In this document: positions 44,201 to 57,738 of the stretch, piece after piece
How the letters are laid out: each line of letters begins with the position of its first letter
Position numbering within the stretch: position 1 is the first letter of the stretch
NCBI GenBank assembly: GCA_029204225.1
Contig: CM055111.1
Location: 28,416,340-28,480,339 of the forward strand
DNA length: 64,000 nt
Direction of reading: 5' to 3'
DNA from: Diphasiastrum complanatum
Taxonomy: Eukaryota > Streptophyta > Lycopodiopsida > Lycopodiales > Lycopodiaceae
Made by a program: the position numbers and the translations under genes
The notes under the pieces: generated by a model
Database searches by the model: none
Told to the model about the DNA's origin: nothing
The model's input: the letters and a program-made list of their open reading frames with translations, nothing else

Positions 44201-44372
44201 GAATCATACAACTAATGAGTGTCTAGCTTTGGACCAAAATCTCAAACCAACACAAAGGTATTGCCACCTGTGCAATGCATCCTCGCATGAAACAACATCT
44301 TGTCCATTCAACCCCAGGATAATACAACATAAGAGGAATTGGTATCAAACCTCTTATCCTTATTTTTACAAA
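41281..44372 (+). mobile_element. Gypsy-2: decayed gypsy gag region
   Basis: The leader has CATCYGAY words (41280-41720) and ACCGA words (41790-41930), then the Pro/Thr-rich part shared with Gypsy-1 (42290-42790), LTR-like text (43290-43840) and a gag end with knuckles (43900-44370). The parts may come from more than one insertion. No pol domain was found. Confidence 0.6.
43900..44365 (+). pseudogene. Gypsy-2 gag C-terminal part
   Basis: It has a coiled QMTKLHKQQMEQLIAQF followed by WCPVCTQNHTTNECLALDQ and YCHLCNASSHETTSCPFNPR, in the same order as Gypsy-1 gag (24517-25000). It is broken by stops at about 44030 and 44165. Confidence 0.75.
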
Positions 44373-45361
44373 TGAAGTCGGAAAGTCCTTCTAATCCAAA
44401 GGTAGTGCCTCCAAAGGTCCTCCAAGTAACCTGCAAGCTCCAAGATGCTCTCCAACTCCAAGCTAGGATGCCTCCACCTACAAGTAAGGATCTTCAAGCC
44501 TCCATGGATCTCTCGTCCACCCATGTCCCTAATCTTAATCACAAAGGTAGATAACAAGTGGCCTCAAGTATTCACCACCCAACCATAGCTAGCTACACAT
44601 GCAATACTGCAACTTGGCTAATCTAGCACCCCCTTGCTAACCAATAACTAATCACAAGCATACCACCACAAACCATAGCATACTCAAGATCCAAACCCTA
44701 CTTATGTCCCATACCATAAGCAAGATCCAAACCCTAAGCATACTACAAACAAGAGCATAAGCATAACAAACAAAAGAGATTTCTCTCCCTCCCTATGGGC
44801 GCCCCCCTCCCCTCATATAGATGGTAAATGGCACCCTCCAATACACTATGGAGTTCCATGCACAACCAATGAGAAAGAGAGAGGCCTAGCGGAGTTAAAG
44901 AACCTTCATAGGCTTATGGAAGGTCAAGAGACTTCTTCCATAATCTATGACTCCTTGAATGCCTTTCTTGTGGGAGTTAGGAACTCAATGGACACCTTAG
45001 AAGTGCGCCCTCCTACTAGGTCCCATTTCCCAAGTTGTGCTTGTATACTTTGGTCCACCAAGACCAATAAAGTGATATGGTTTGAGGTTGAGGTCCAAGG
45101 TTTAGAAAAATAGCCAAAACACCCATGGTAATGACTTTCTAACACCTCACTAGGTTCCATACCTCCGACCAAGACATAGACATCTACCTGCCCTTATCCA
45201 AGGATACCAATACCTTGATCTAAAGGCACATACCCTTAATCCTAAGGGTACCGCTTATCCAAGGGTAACTTGATTTCATACCTCCGACCAAGGTATAGTC
45301 ACTTGTCTGCCCTTATCCAAAGGCACCTAACCTTAATCCTAAGGGTACCCCTTATCCAAGG
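44371..45361 (+). repeat. Family K repeat, copy 1 (interrupted by Gypsy-3; resumes 51609-51690)
   Basis: It is the reverse complement of 62140-63223. It includes a Leu/Gln-rich reading (CKLQDALQLQARMPPP), a CATATAG box near 44814 and two tandem copies of about 105 bp with CTTATCCAAGGGTA (45150-45361). It continues at 51609 (CTTGCCATTTAGCC, then TACTGCTAGTTACATAGGTA), proving that Gypsy-3 inserted in it. It is probably an LTR plus adjoining sequence of another gypsy. Confidence 0.85.
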
Positions 45362-45366
45362 GTAAC
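45362..45366. other. Target site duplication of Gypsy-3 (left half)
   Basis: GTAAC, repeated at 51609-51613. Confidence 0.96.
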
Positions 45367-46042
<676 letters not shown>

Positions 46043-46232
46043 GGGTCCACAGCCCAAAGTAGTGCCGGTCCCTCGGCACTAAGCTGCAACTGTTGTGAAG
46101 GGGCACTGTTGTCGGTTCTTTTATTGTTGGGACATGGGTGCTTCAAGAAAAGCGTGGATAAAATTCGCTTACGTAAAACCTGAGGCTTTATTGGATGACG
46201 GCGATCAGCAAGAACTTGGACATGCCAGATTT

Positions 46233-48253
46233 TCAATAATACCCATAAGGGCCTAGTGGCCATTCCGGATAACGTTGTTCATTGAAAATTGGGTAGTCGA
46301 GGTATGCCTTTGGAGGAACCCAAGATAAATCTTGCTGATATAATGGATCCTCATAGATCGGCGCAACTGGTCCCAATGTCATGGACTCCCCCAAATCATA
46401 ATGTGGATATGACGTGCTTGTTTGATGCTCTTGTCTGTCCAGGTATTCGAAGTATGCATCAACCTGACAACTTTCCTCAGCAGTCAATATCATAGATTTA
46501 GGACAAGGCTTTGTCATTGTAGGTTCTGGTTCTTGCTGTACAATTGGTCGTTTTGGACTTGGATTCCTTGGATTTGGCCGTCTAAGCAATGTGATGTCCT
46601 GATGTAACTTTGTGGTGGCCAGATGTTGAGTGAAACATTTCGACTTTGGTTGGATCTTGCTTATGATTGGCGTTGAAATCAGAGGACAATCTCCCACCTT
46701 AGTCTTTCCTTTCTCAATGGACTGCTCTCTTGAAGGTGGTACAGATGGATCGTTGCATTGACTGGTAGTCAGTTTGCCTTCAAGTTGCGTGGTTGACATG
46801 AGAGCAGTTTGTAATTCATTCACCAGAAGTTGTGGCAGCATTTGTTTAATGAGGCTTGGTAAAATCTGTTGGATTGCATCTGTTGCCAATTTTTTGACTT
46901 CTTTCGCTATCCCTGGTTGGATAGATTTTACCCACTCTGTCTTTTGTGGTATTGGTGATTCATGTGTGGTCGTGTCAACTTGTCTTAGGATCTTTCTCTC
47001 ATTCCTTCCATTTGCATCTGCTTCATAACCAGGTGGCACTAGAAGTTTTTGTTTGTAGTGCAGCTTCTCGGTTGGTGGATTTGCAAGGTCATATGTAGGT
47101 TGCCGATTCAAGCAGGTAGGAGTCATAACGGCTTTTCTTGGATCTCTTAGTGGATAATCACGAAATGGGTGATTGTTGCCGCATTGTTCACACCAAGGAT
47201 AAAAGGAGGACAAATCATTTCGATGTGGACATTCTGATCTACGATGTTTACCTCCACATCCGAAACATCGTACTGTGTGTAAGATTCCATCACCTCTCAA
47301 TTGATGCGCGTACACTGGTATCAGGTCTCCTTTGACCCCTTCCACAAAATATAGTGGTGAGTCAGTTTGAATTTCCTCTTTCTGGGATGATCCGCTCGTT
47401 GATATAACCAATACTTCCACCGAATCTTGCCTAGCCACTAGAGAAGATTTTGAAAGTCCTGAGACCGATCCATTTTCTTTGGAGGAGCGATCTGATGGCA
47501 AGCTAGATGGCATAGATGAGGATTTTGTTGATTGATTTCCAATCTCCAGAATTCTCTTATTGGATTGATTTTGTAATCTCGGATTCCGAACTGGACATTG
47601 AGGTGTTGGATGTCTTCCAAAACAATAATGGCACTGGTCCAATGGTCGGATCTTTCGATTGGCAATTTGTGGTTCTGGGAGGTAATCAGATTGACTGCAC
47701 ATCTCATCTGTGTCACTGACAACTTGCATATGATCGTCCGTGTTCCCAGTACTTTGGCTAGCGTTGTCTGTGGCATATTGTGGATTAGATGCCCTATCAT
47801 CCCTGATTGTTTGAATGTTGGATATGGGCTGTGATGGTGTGTGCAAGATCTGTGCTTCTGCAATAGCGCTGTCTTATAGAGTTCGTTTGGACTGGTATAT
47901 GTTGTAAAGGGTGACATACCAATCTTGATCTCGTGCGGTAATCTGACATAGAAAAATGCCATTTTGTGGTGACTAGGAGGACCGAAATTCCAATCTCCCG
48001 CCATCTTGGCAAATCGTGCAGTATAGCCCTTGAGAGTTTCTCCGAAAAGCATCGAGATTTGGGTAAGCTGCTCATAAATTGCCATGGCCTGCTGTGTGCA
48101 AGATGAAGCTGATATGGAGTGGTGTGGTGATGTATGAGAGAGAAATTGCAAGATGCAGTTTTTGAACTGTCTATGAGGGAATTGATGATGAGGAGATGGA
48201 AGAGGAAAAAGACATGATGAATAAAGCAGAAATAATTCCTTCGTCTTGAACAT
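46233..48253 (-). CDS. Gypsy-3 gag in two overlapping frames
   Basis: The first frame (47438-48253, 271 codons) has the capsid-like part QQAMAIYEQLTQISMLFGET, KGYTARFAKMAGDWNF, YVRLPHEIKIGM. The second (46233-47846, 537 codons) has three zinc knuckles, CHYCFGRHPTPQCP, CFGCGGKHRRSECP and WCEQCGNNHPFRDYP (last Cys is Tyr), a helical Leu-rich stretch (IQQILPSLIKQMLPQLLV) and a Pro/Tyr-rich tail. The natural join is near 47865, where both frames read through similar text, so a single shift separates them. The frames overlap by about 400 bp, which is unusually long. It may be a recent frameshift or a programmed one. Knuckles bind the element RNA in the family. Confidence 0.85.
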
Positions 48254-48990
48254 TCACGGTTTGGGCAAGGGTAGAATTTATAAATAAATTCAATTATGCC
48301 CCTCCAGCGAAAATCTTATGACGAGGGATGACAATTGGAAAAACACTTATGTAGGTTTTTTTTGGCAAAGGGTTAGTTTTGCTTCAAAAAAACTACTTTT
48401 CGGCACTTCTCCGCAAGTTTATTGAAGGATTTCTCAATACCAACTATAACTCGCTTTAGCCTTGGCAGTCTTGGGAGGAGTCTATCAAAGACAAAGTCAC
48501 TCACCAAAGAGGCTTGGGCTAAAATTATTATAATATTTTTTATAGAAAAGGGCCTTCGACAGTCGTGGGAGGAGCTATCAAAGATAGGGTCGCTTCCCAA
48601 CGAGACTAATGGCCCAATTCGTTTTTTTTTTTTTATAGAAAAATAAACCCTTGCAGATTTCTCTGTGTCCCGGTCTCAACGAGATGGAACTTCAGAGGCC
48701 TCTACAAAAGTTTTTTTTTTTTTTTTTGTTGACAACAAACTCTGCAGATTTCTCTGTGTCCTAGTCTTAGTGAGACTAATATGGAACTTCAGAGGCCTTT
48801 ACAAAAGTTTGTTTTTTTTTTTTTTTTTTAAGAGACTATGGTAAAAAAAACATTGAGGGTAACTAGATCGTCAAAAGTTAAGGTTTGAAAAACATAGCAA
48901 ATAAAATATGAAATGGGAAACACAACTCTGAAAAAGGCCTCAAAGATAGCATAAAAAGAGAAGGAACATAACTAAAATTATAAAAAAATT
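48254..48990 (-). other. Gypsy-3 leader with duplicated poly(T) unit
   Basis: CAGATTTCTCTGTGTCC...GAACTTCAGAGGCC(T/C)(T/C)TACAAAAGTTT is present twice (about 48654-48725 and 48743-48830), each ending in a T run of 15 or more. A shorter variant precedes at 48400-48640. Confidence 0.7.
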
Positions 48991-50125
48991 AAGAGGTGAG
49001 GATAAGAGAAGGAATGGTATACACATGAGAATGGAGAGCGTAGTTTGGGATGCCGGTTCCCTGGAGTGCGACAATGAGGGAAGAGAGGGAGCGGAGCAGG
49101 CAGGCGAGAGAAGAAAGGGATCGGAGCAGGTAGGCAGCAAGTGAGGAAGGGGACGGAGGAGCAGGAGGAGGAAACGGAAGGGAGGACCGAGCAGGGAGGT
49201 GAAGCGAGCAGGGAGGTGAGCAGAGCAGGGGAAGGGAGGAAGGGAGAGAGTGAGGACAGTGAGGAGGAGGGAAGGAAGGGAGCGAGATTCTCGGGGATCG
49301 GAGGACTGAGTGAGAGAGAACGGGGGAGCGAACAACGAGGGAGGTGAAGGGGGGAGTGGAGTAGGGAAGGAAGGTGGAGCGAGCAGGAAGAGCAGAGAAG
49401 GGAGGTGGAGCGAGTGAGGAGAAAACGAGAGTGAAGGGGGGCGGGTGAGCAGCAGGCGAGGGAGCGGAGGAGAGAAAGGAGCAGGGAGAGCAGGGAGCGA
49501 GGGAAACAAGCGGATCAGGCAAGCAGACTATAGAGGAGAGCGAGCAGGGTAGGCAAGCAGGAAGGTAGGCTATGGAGGAGATGGAACGAGCAGGGACGAG
49601 CAGCAGGCAGGAGCAGCAATGAAGGAGGCGGAGCGAGTGAGGAGAGAACGATAGTGAAGGGGGGCGGGTGAGCAGGCGAGGGAGCAGAGGAGAGAGGGGA
49701 GCAGGGAGAGCAGAGAGTGAGGAGAGCAAGCGGAGCAGGCATGCAGACTATAGAGGAGAGCGAGCGGAGCAGGCAGCAGGAAGGTAGGCTATGGAGGAGA
49801 TGGAACAAGCAGCAGACAGGAGCAGCGATGAAGGAGGTGGAGCGAGAAGGGACAAGCAGCAGGCAGGAGCAGCGAAATAGGGGAAGGAGGAAGGAGCGGA
49901 GGAGCAGGGAGGGAGAAAGAGGAGGGGGAAACAACAAGCGAGGGAGGGATGGAGCGAGCGAGAGGAGAAGGGAGCAAGGCAGGGAAAGGCTGAGGAGCAA
50001 GGAGCGAGAAGGGGGGGAGAAAGTGGAGCTGTAGGCAAGGGTGGAAGGGAGGTTGGCAAGGCAGCGGGAGGTGAAGGAACGAGGAGAAGGGAAGGAAGGG
50101 AGCGAGAAGGGGGAGGGAAGAGAGA
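48990..50125. repeat. Polypurine (G/A-rich) tract in Gypsy-3 leader
   Basis: For about 1.1 kb the plus strand is nearly all G and A with scattered C, built from words such as GGAGCGAGCAGG, GAGCAGGCAG and GAAGGAGG. Larger blocks repeat imperfectly (for example around 49430-49530, 49645-49745). All long frames here are composition artefacts. Confidence 0.93.
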
Positions 50126-50396
50126 GATTTGTGGATTTTTTTTTTTAAAAGATGGTTAATCCATATCAAAACTGAGATTACGACAATAAAAAACACTGAG
50201 CAATTTGAAAAAATCTTACTCAAAATTAACTACACAAATTATAGCTTGAAAAACAAAATTAATCCCTTGAGGGCTTGGGTTTTTTGTAATGGAAATGGAA
50301 GATTTCGGAGAATGGGAAAAAGAGGAGGTGAGGGGGAGGAAGAAGAAAAGAGTGGAGAAAGAGAAACAGCTATGCGGTGAGCAATGTTGGCGCTCC

Positions 50397-50413
50397 TCGG
50401 CAACGGCGCCAAT
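50397..50413 (-). promoter_or_regulatory. Gypsy-3 primer binding site
   Basis: The minus strand reads ATTGGCGCCGTTGCCGAGG directly after the 5' LTR, resembling the TGGCGCCGTTG(C/T)C PBS common in plant Athila/Tat-type gypsy elements. Confidence 0.75.
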
Positions 50414-51608
<1,195 letters not shown>

Positions 51609-51613
51609 GTAAC

Positions 51614-51817
51614 TTGCCATTTAGCCTTCAACACTAAATGGACATATAGGGGTTGTCACTGAAGTACTGCTAGTTACATAGGTAGGTAACACTTATCACC
51701 AGGGAGCACCAAATGCGGCACCGCGGTATGGAACGCCAATGAATCAATAGCGCATGCCCTTACCTGCACCACCAAGGCCAGCTAACAATCAAGTGGCCCA
51801 TGTGAACTTGACGATAG
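51614..51817. other. Continuation of family K repeat copy 1, then unassigned
   Basis: Homology to the family K copy at 62 kb runs to about 51690. The following 130 bp show nothing recognisable. Confidence 0.7.
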
Positions 51818-52649
51818 TGCTGGGGAATGGAATGGATTATCAAATGTGAATTCCCTCGATGCGTGTACTACTGGTTAACAGTAGGCGAACACAAGAATGA
51901 TCTAGAGCTTGATTGCGCGATGGTTGCGGAAGCAAAGAGCAGACAATCAAACAAGTCAATCAGAAAGTCAGACAGAAAGACATAGTCGCTTAAACATACA
52001 ATACTAACAAGAAATCTGAACACAAAATATCAGTAATTGATTCAGATTAATGTGTAGAAATACATGTAAGTGTGATGTTATGAGCACAAGACAATAGCAG
52101 ACAAAACCACGTGCTCAAGAAGCTAACTCCACTCCGTAAAAAAAGTTACGAGCTTATTACTAACAATCCATCTGAAAAAAGAATCGATGCATGAAAGCAT
52201 CTACAATGTCTATCTCATTAATTACATACACGCTAATAATTGATTACTATGATCAACTATATACAATTTACATTTGTGCAGATGTATGTACAAAAGAATG
52301 GCGTGGAGCTGTTGTGCCGTCAAGAAGAAGATCGTGGCTGCTGTTATTGTCAAGTTAGTTGCACAGTACTGGAAGTGAGCGTGAGGAGGCTCAATAAGTT
52401 AGACTTTCCTGATATGTCAAATAACTCATGTTTTCTTGATATGTCAGATCTACCAGATAAGTCGGCCAAGTTGGGTCTACCCGATAAGTTGGCCAACTCC
52501 GACAAGTCGGGTTACTTCGATGAGTCGGACTGCCATTCTCTTGCTATCTTCAGTTATAGACAATTGTGCGACAATGCATGTAATGTTGCAGCAATGAATG
52601 GAACTAGATTAACATGAAATTTAGGAAAGTAGAGGAGATAAATCCAACA
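51818..52649 (-). repeat. Copia-D 3' LTR (832 bp)
   Basis: It runs TGCTGGGGAATGG to AATCCAACA on the plus strand, bounded right by the PPT (52650-52660, minus TTAGGAGAGGG). Its first 385 bp match 56715-57089. Confidence 0.92.
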
Positions 52650-53215
52650 CCCTCTCCTAATCTGGATCCGTGAATGCTTTTATTCAGACTAAGCAATGTA
52701 TAAAATTTGTTGGGTGCATCAGTGCTCAATGCCTTGGTAAATACATCTGCAACCATGTCTTGCGTTCGACAATACGTTAAGCTTATCTCTTTGTCGAGAA
52801 TCTTGCCTCTGACATAGTGATATCGAATCTCAATGTGCTTACTCCTAGAGTGTAATCTAGGGTTGGCCGATAAGGCAATAGCACCTTGATTATCACATAA
52901 TATGATTGACATGATTCAAACTAATGTTTGACAGTAAATCTCTCAACCAAAATGCTTATTTAATAGATTGAGAAGCAACAATATACTCTGCTTCTATAGA
53001 TGAAAGAACAATAGAGGTTTGCTTACAACTGTTCCAAGAAATAGGACCGTCATTGAGGAAGAATGTAAATCCGAATGTGGATTTACACATATCTACAAAT
53101 GCTCCCCAGCTTGCATTGGAATATCCACTGAGCCGATGAAGATTGTCGTTGTTGACTTTTCCATAGCAGATGCATTGGTCCGTTGTAGCTCGACTCTTAT
53201 AAGAGCTTTTCAATG
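52650..53215 (-). pseudogene. Copia-D RNase H
   Basis: It has LSGYSNASWGAFVDMCKSTF, SSIEAEYIVASQS (52956-53213), then CDNQGAIALSANPRLHSRSK, HIEIRYHYVRGKIL and DMVADVFTKALS (52604-52912). The frame ends just inside the 3' LTR. Confidence 0.9.
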
Positions 53216-53479
53216 GGTCATGCCAGGATTGGCCATGAATTGGCTGAGTGAGCTAACTACAAAGGCGATATCATGTCTTGTACAGACCATTGCATACATG
53301 AGAGATCCAAGTATTGATCGATAAGGATACTCTCTCATTTGCTCCTCTTCCTGCTTGGTCTGAGGACAAATCGCAAGCCTGGATCCATTGGTGAGTGAGC
53401 TAATTTACAATTAATTATATTATATCTAATAAGTGAGCTTCACCCATATCGGTCATGTTGAATTCGGAAGACAACATCT

Positions 53480-54120
53480 GTTTAGCATCCTTTACCCGAT
53501 TGGTATTGTTGTTGAAAAGCAACGTATCATCAACATACAGGGTGATGATATGAAAGATCGTTGCATTGACTTGAAAGTAGACATTGTTGTTGGCCCTGCT
53601 TGGTTGAAAGTCTTGTCGGATGAGGAATGTCTTGATCCTCTGGAACCAAGCTGGGTTGATTGCTTCAAGCCATAAAATGCCTTATGGAGTTTGCAAACAT
53701 GATGCTTCATACCTTCGTGAATGTATCCTTCGGACTGTAGCATGTAGATGTCTTCTTCAATGACTCCATTCAGATAGATTGTCTGTACATGGAGCTGATA
53801 TACTTTGAGGTCGGCTGCTGTAGCATATGATAAGAGGGCTCAGATCAATGAATGCTTGACTACTAGACTGAAAGTCTCGTTGTAGTCGATGTTGGGGATC
53901 TGAGCAAATCCTCGTGCTACCAGTCATGCATTCCTTCGATCAATAGCTCCATTGGCATTGTACTTGAACTTAAAGACCCATTTGCAATTGATAAGATTAG
54001 AAAGAGCTTTGACTAATGACCATATTTGGTTCTTGATTAGAGAGGAATACTCTCTGTCCATCACTTCTCTCCAGAGATCGGAGTCTAGTTGGCTCAGTGT
54101 CTCTTTGATAGTTGCCAATT
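53480..54120 (-). pseudogene. Copia-D reverse transcriptase relic
   Basis: It has REVMDREYSSLIKNQIWSLV, INCKWVFKFKYNANGAID (53924-54118), then MLQSEGYIHEG and CKLHKAFYGLKQS (53492-53743). A later LYVDDTL-like segment is read near 53530-53510. It is heavily frameshifted. Confidence 0.85.
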
Positions 54121-54304
54121 CCTACATTAAAAGATAGACGGACTACCTTGTGGGTTGTGTGCGCACTCGGCTTGATCTTCTTGGAGGAAGTGATATCAGC
54201 TGATGATCCATTCCTTGGATTTGTCCCTGCTGAATAGCAGCAGCTTTTTCGTCTGACTTGCTTTCGGGTAGTTGATCGATTATCGGCATGCTTGAGCCGG
54301 TGCC

Positions 54305-55262
54305 TCAAATCATCGTGTCGGAGGCAGGTGTTGAAGGTTCACGTGGAACTTTGTCCTTGTCTTTGAGGTCGATAAAGTGATCCTCGATAAAGATTGTATT
54401 TGTGTTGAACAGAATCTGTTGAGTATCGAGGTCGTACATCTTGTAAGTATTGTCAGATGAAGTATATCCGATAAGGATGGTCTTGGGACCTTGGAAGTCA
54501 AATTTTTTCCTTGTCTCCTTTAGGATCTGCACATAGGCGATGCATCCAAATACTCGAAGGTTCTTCAGTGAAGGCTTAGATCATGTCCAAACCTCATGTG
54601 GTGTGATGCTTTTGAGGGCCTTAGAACATCTGTTCTAGATGTAAGCTGCAGTGGAAACAGCTTCAACCCATAAGATCTTTAGCAAAGATGTGTGTGCCAA
54701 CATGCATTTGGCTGACTCGACCAGGTTACGATTCTTCCTCTCGGCTAAGCCATTAGACTGAGGTGAATAAGGAGTGATAAATTGTTGTTCAATGCCTTGG
54801 CTCGTAATCCTTGAATTTGGTAGAGATGAACTCTCCACCATTATCTGACCTCAGGGTTTCGATTGTCTTACCAGTCTCTTTATCTACATGCTAATTGAAG
54901 GTTCTGAAGTAGTTGAAAGCTTCTGATTTCTTCTTGATAAAATAAACCATAGTCCTTCTGGAAAATTCATCGATAAAAGTTATAAAATACTTTGCATCTT
55001 TCAGTGAAGGATTTTGCAATGGGCCACATATATTTGTATGTACAACATCTAGTAATCCTCTAGCAGTATGCTGATGGCTTGATCTAAATGGTTTTTTGAC
55101 ATGTTTACCGACTAGACAGTCTTGACAGACAAGTAATTCAACTTTCCTATCAGGATAGTTGAGATCAAGAACAATGAATTGCTTAGACATTTGTTGTACA
55201 AAAGCATGATTCAAATGACCAAGTCCATAATGCCAAAGTAAACTTTTATTGATTTGAATCAA
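54305..55262 (-). pseudogene. Copia-D integrase
   Basis: It has LWHYGLGHLNHAFVQQM, CQDCLVGKHVKKPF, HTNICGPLQNP, FIDEFSRRTMVYF (54891-55262), NGLAERKNRNLVESAK (54635-54841) and the C-terminal FLGYT-like and IFIEDHFIDL text (54305-54532), in three frames. Confidence 0.88.
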
Positions 55263-55339
55263 AGTACTAAGAGCCTGACTAGAGACAGAAAAACAATACT
55301 TAATCTATACAAGTATCCATGTCTCTTTTCGAGTGCTAG

Positions 55340-55680
55340 GATTTTGCATGTCCTATCGACTACTTTACACTGATCACATTCAATTCTACTTTATATCCTA
55401 GATCTATAATTTTGCTAATAGAGAGTAGATTTGTTGACATATTTGGTACGTGTAGGACATTTGAAAGTAGTTTAGATTGACCATTTGCAAAGCTTAATCT
55501 TACTATACCCTCACCTTTGATAGCTTGTGTGCTATTGTCACCAAGGTGAACATATCATTTGGTACTGTAAGACGTATAGGACTCAAAACACCCGATATGG
55601 CTGGTCATCTGCTGTGTGACTCCGGAATCCATAAACCAAGAGCTGTCATTGGATGTATCTTGATGGTTTGTCATGAAGGC
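55340..55680 (-). pseudogene. Copia-D protease
   Basis: The minus strand reads SSWFMDSGVTQQMTSH (DSG active site) near 55620 and, across a frame change, NVLHVPNMSTNLLSISKI. Confidence 0.75.
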
Positions 55681-55779
55681 ATCATAATTCGCTTCTTGAA
55701 TCGGTTGTGGTGCTTTTGTAGCTGCATTTGCCACTTGATTCGATAGTCTTGGATCTCGTGCTTGGAACGCTTGCAGCAG

Positions 55780-56541
55780 TATCTACAAAACAACTTCTTC
55801 TTTGTCGGCTGATTCGACTATTCTTCATGTTGTGTCGGCTTATGATTTTGCTTCGATGGCTTCAGGCCTTTCTTATTATGATTAGTCGAGCCTCTGTTGG
55901 TGTATAAGGCATGAGAGCCAACAGTCAAGATACTGGAGATTTCATTCCTTGGAGTGTCTTCCTGCAACAACACTGTGATGACTCTTGAAAGAGTCAGCTT
56001 TGGGGGTGTCGTAATGATCATTACCAAGCTGTCATATGAGCTTGGCAAGCTTGAAAGCAGTGTCATTACTGCGTCTTGATCATCTATGACTGATCCGATA
56101 TCGACCATTTGCTTCAGCAGGTTCTTGAATTGGTCGATGATTCTTCAGGGAATCATCATTTGTCATCTTGAGGGAGTAAATTTTTTTCATGAGATGTAGC
56201 TTGGAAGCTATATATCGCACTTCGTACAATGTGCTCAAGATGTCCCAGACTTCCTTGGAGGTCTGAGCTTCAGACACATGGCCGATTTGCATTTCGGATA
56301 TATTGAGGATGATCAACGCAAGAGCTTTGCCATCCTTCAACTTCCATCGGGAGATTGCAGCATCATCGACTTTGGGTCTTGCCTCTGCACCTATAACAAT
56401 GTCATACAACTTCTTTGCCATTAGCACAGTTCTCATCTTAAATCTCCACAGATGGTAATTGGCTCCATCAAGCTTGTCCATGATAAGACTAGCTTTCCCT
56501 TGGAAATCCATGTGGAAGATCAGTCTAGATGATAGTAACAA
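55780..56541 (-). pseudogene. Copia-D gag
   Basis: It has LDGANYHLWRFKMRTVLMAK, TSKEVWDILSTLYEV, then after a frameshift near 56100 MVDIGSVIDDQDAVMTLLSS, LPSSYDSLVMII and a degenerate knuckle region near 55790. Confidence 0.88.
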
Positions 56542-56702
56542 CTATCAGTGACTTAAGAATGAAAATTTAATGCTATTTACAAAACAAGAAAATAAATTAT
56601 CCTATCAGCTAGTAGGATTAGGTTATGTGGGAAGCTTATCAGGCTATAGAAATAGCTTTAACATAAAACCGCTTAAGTAATTAGATATTTTTTGATATCA
56701 AT

Positions 56703-56714
56703 GCTCTAATACCA
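56703..56714 (-). promoter_or_regulatory. Copia-D primer binding site
   Basis: The minus strand reads TGGTATTAGAGC, one mismatch to the iMet PBS. Confidence 0.88.
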
Positions 56715-57089
56715 TGCTGGGGAATTGAAATTAGGAAATGTGAATTCCCTCAGTGCGTGCACTACCGGTTAACAGTGGGCAAACACAAGAATGATCTAGA
56801 GCTTGACTGCATGGTGGTTGTGGAAGCAAAGAGTAGCCAATCAGACAAGTCAGACAAAAAGACATAGTAGCTTAAACATACAATACTGACAGGAACTCTG
56901 AATGCAAAAAAATAGTAATTGATTCATATTAACGTGTAGGGATACACGTCAGTTTGATGTTATGAGCACAAGACAATAGCGGACGAAACCGCGTGCTCAA
57001 GAAGCTAACTTTGCTCTGCAAAAAAAGCTATGAGCTTATTACGAAAATTCGTCTGAAGAAAGAATCGATGCATGAAAGCATCTACAATT
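56715..57089 (-). repeat. Copia-D 5' LTR (truncated at 57089)
   Basis: It begins TGCTGGGGAATTG beside the PBS and is cut after GCATCTACAATT exactly where the Copia-E LTR begins. Confidence 0.92.
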
Positions 57090-57738
57090 TGTGAAAGATT
57101 TCAGATCCTTAAGATCCAATCTACTTGAATGATCTTTGGTTAGAAAGAGAAATACACTACCAATCTCACCAATGTAGAAAAAATCAGCATCTACACACAA
57201 ATTGAGATGCAAACACCAATAGAACTTGAACAAACTTGAATGAGATGATTACGTACTGTTGCTGTCCGTACAAAACCAGCAAGCTACTGTATTTCACACG
57301 TGTGGATCCAAAAATAACAATATAGATCATTCTACACATAGAATTGCAAGCAATCACCAAGATAGTGCACCAATGGATAGTAGAACCCAAGAGAACCATG
57401 TATAAGCATGAAATGAGATAAAGAAGAGAGAAGTCCACTCTCTCCATGAGTTACATCCTTTTATAACAGGTCCAGACCCTATTTGGCCACTTGGCTTTTC
57501 CACCAAAATGCTAACCCTACTAATTTTGGGTCTAGATTCAATGTACCCAACTATTCAAATTGAATCTACTCAAACTCGCATTCTAACTTTCCCACACTTT
57601 TAAAAAATGTTTATTCAAATGAAATTTAGACTAATGAACTTTGAAAAGTCAACCTCTAAGTCTTAAACAAGTTTTGGCCTCAATATGCCAAATATGGAAA
57701 TATTGCAAAATGTGATGAAACTAGTTGAATCTTTCACA
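57090..57738 (-). repeat. Copia-E 3' LTR (649 bp)
   Basis: Ends are TGTGAAAGAT and ATTCTTTCACA-like (inverted repeats TGTGAAAG/CTTTCACA). A truncated relative is at 40437-40918 on the other strand. Confidence 0.92.

Larger units (their letters stand above)
51818..57089 (-). mobile_element. Copia-D: nearly full-length decayed Ty1/copia element
   Basis: Reading leftward, it has a 5' LTR (56715-57089, truncated), PBS, gag, protease, integrase, RT, RNase H, PPT and 3' LTR (51818-52649). Every domain is present but frames break at least eight times. The LTRs are clearly more diverged than those of Copia-1, so it is an old insertion. GATAG (51813-51817) would be the left target half. The right half is lost at the junction with Copia-E. 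Confidence 0.93.

Noticed and set aside
48940-50223. Several 100-250-codon frames rich in Leu, Ser and Pro on the minus strand
   Set aside because: They come from the polypurine/polypyrimidine leader and have no start context, domain or conservation.
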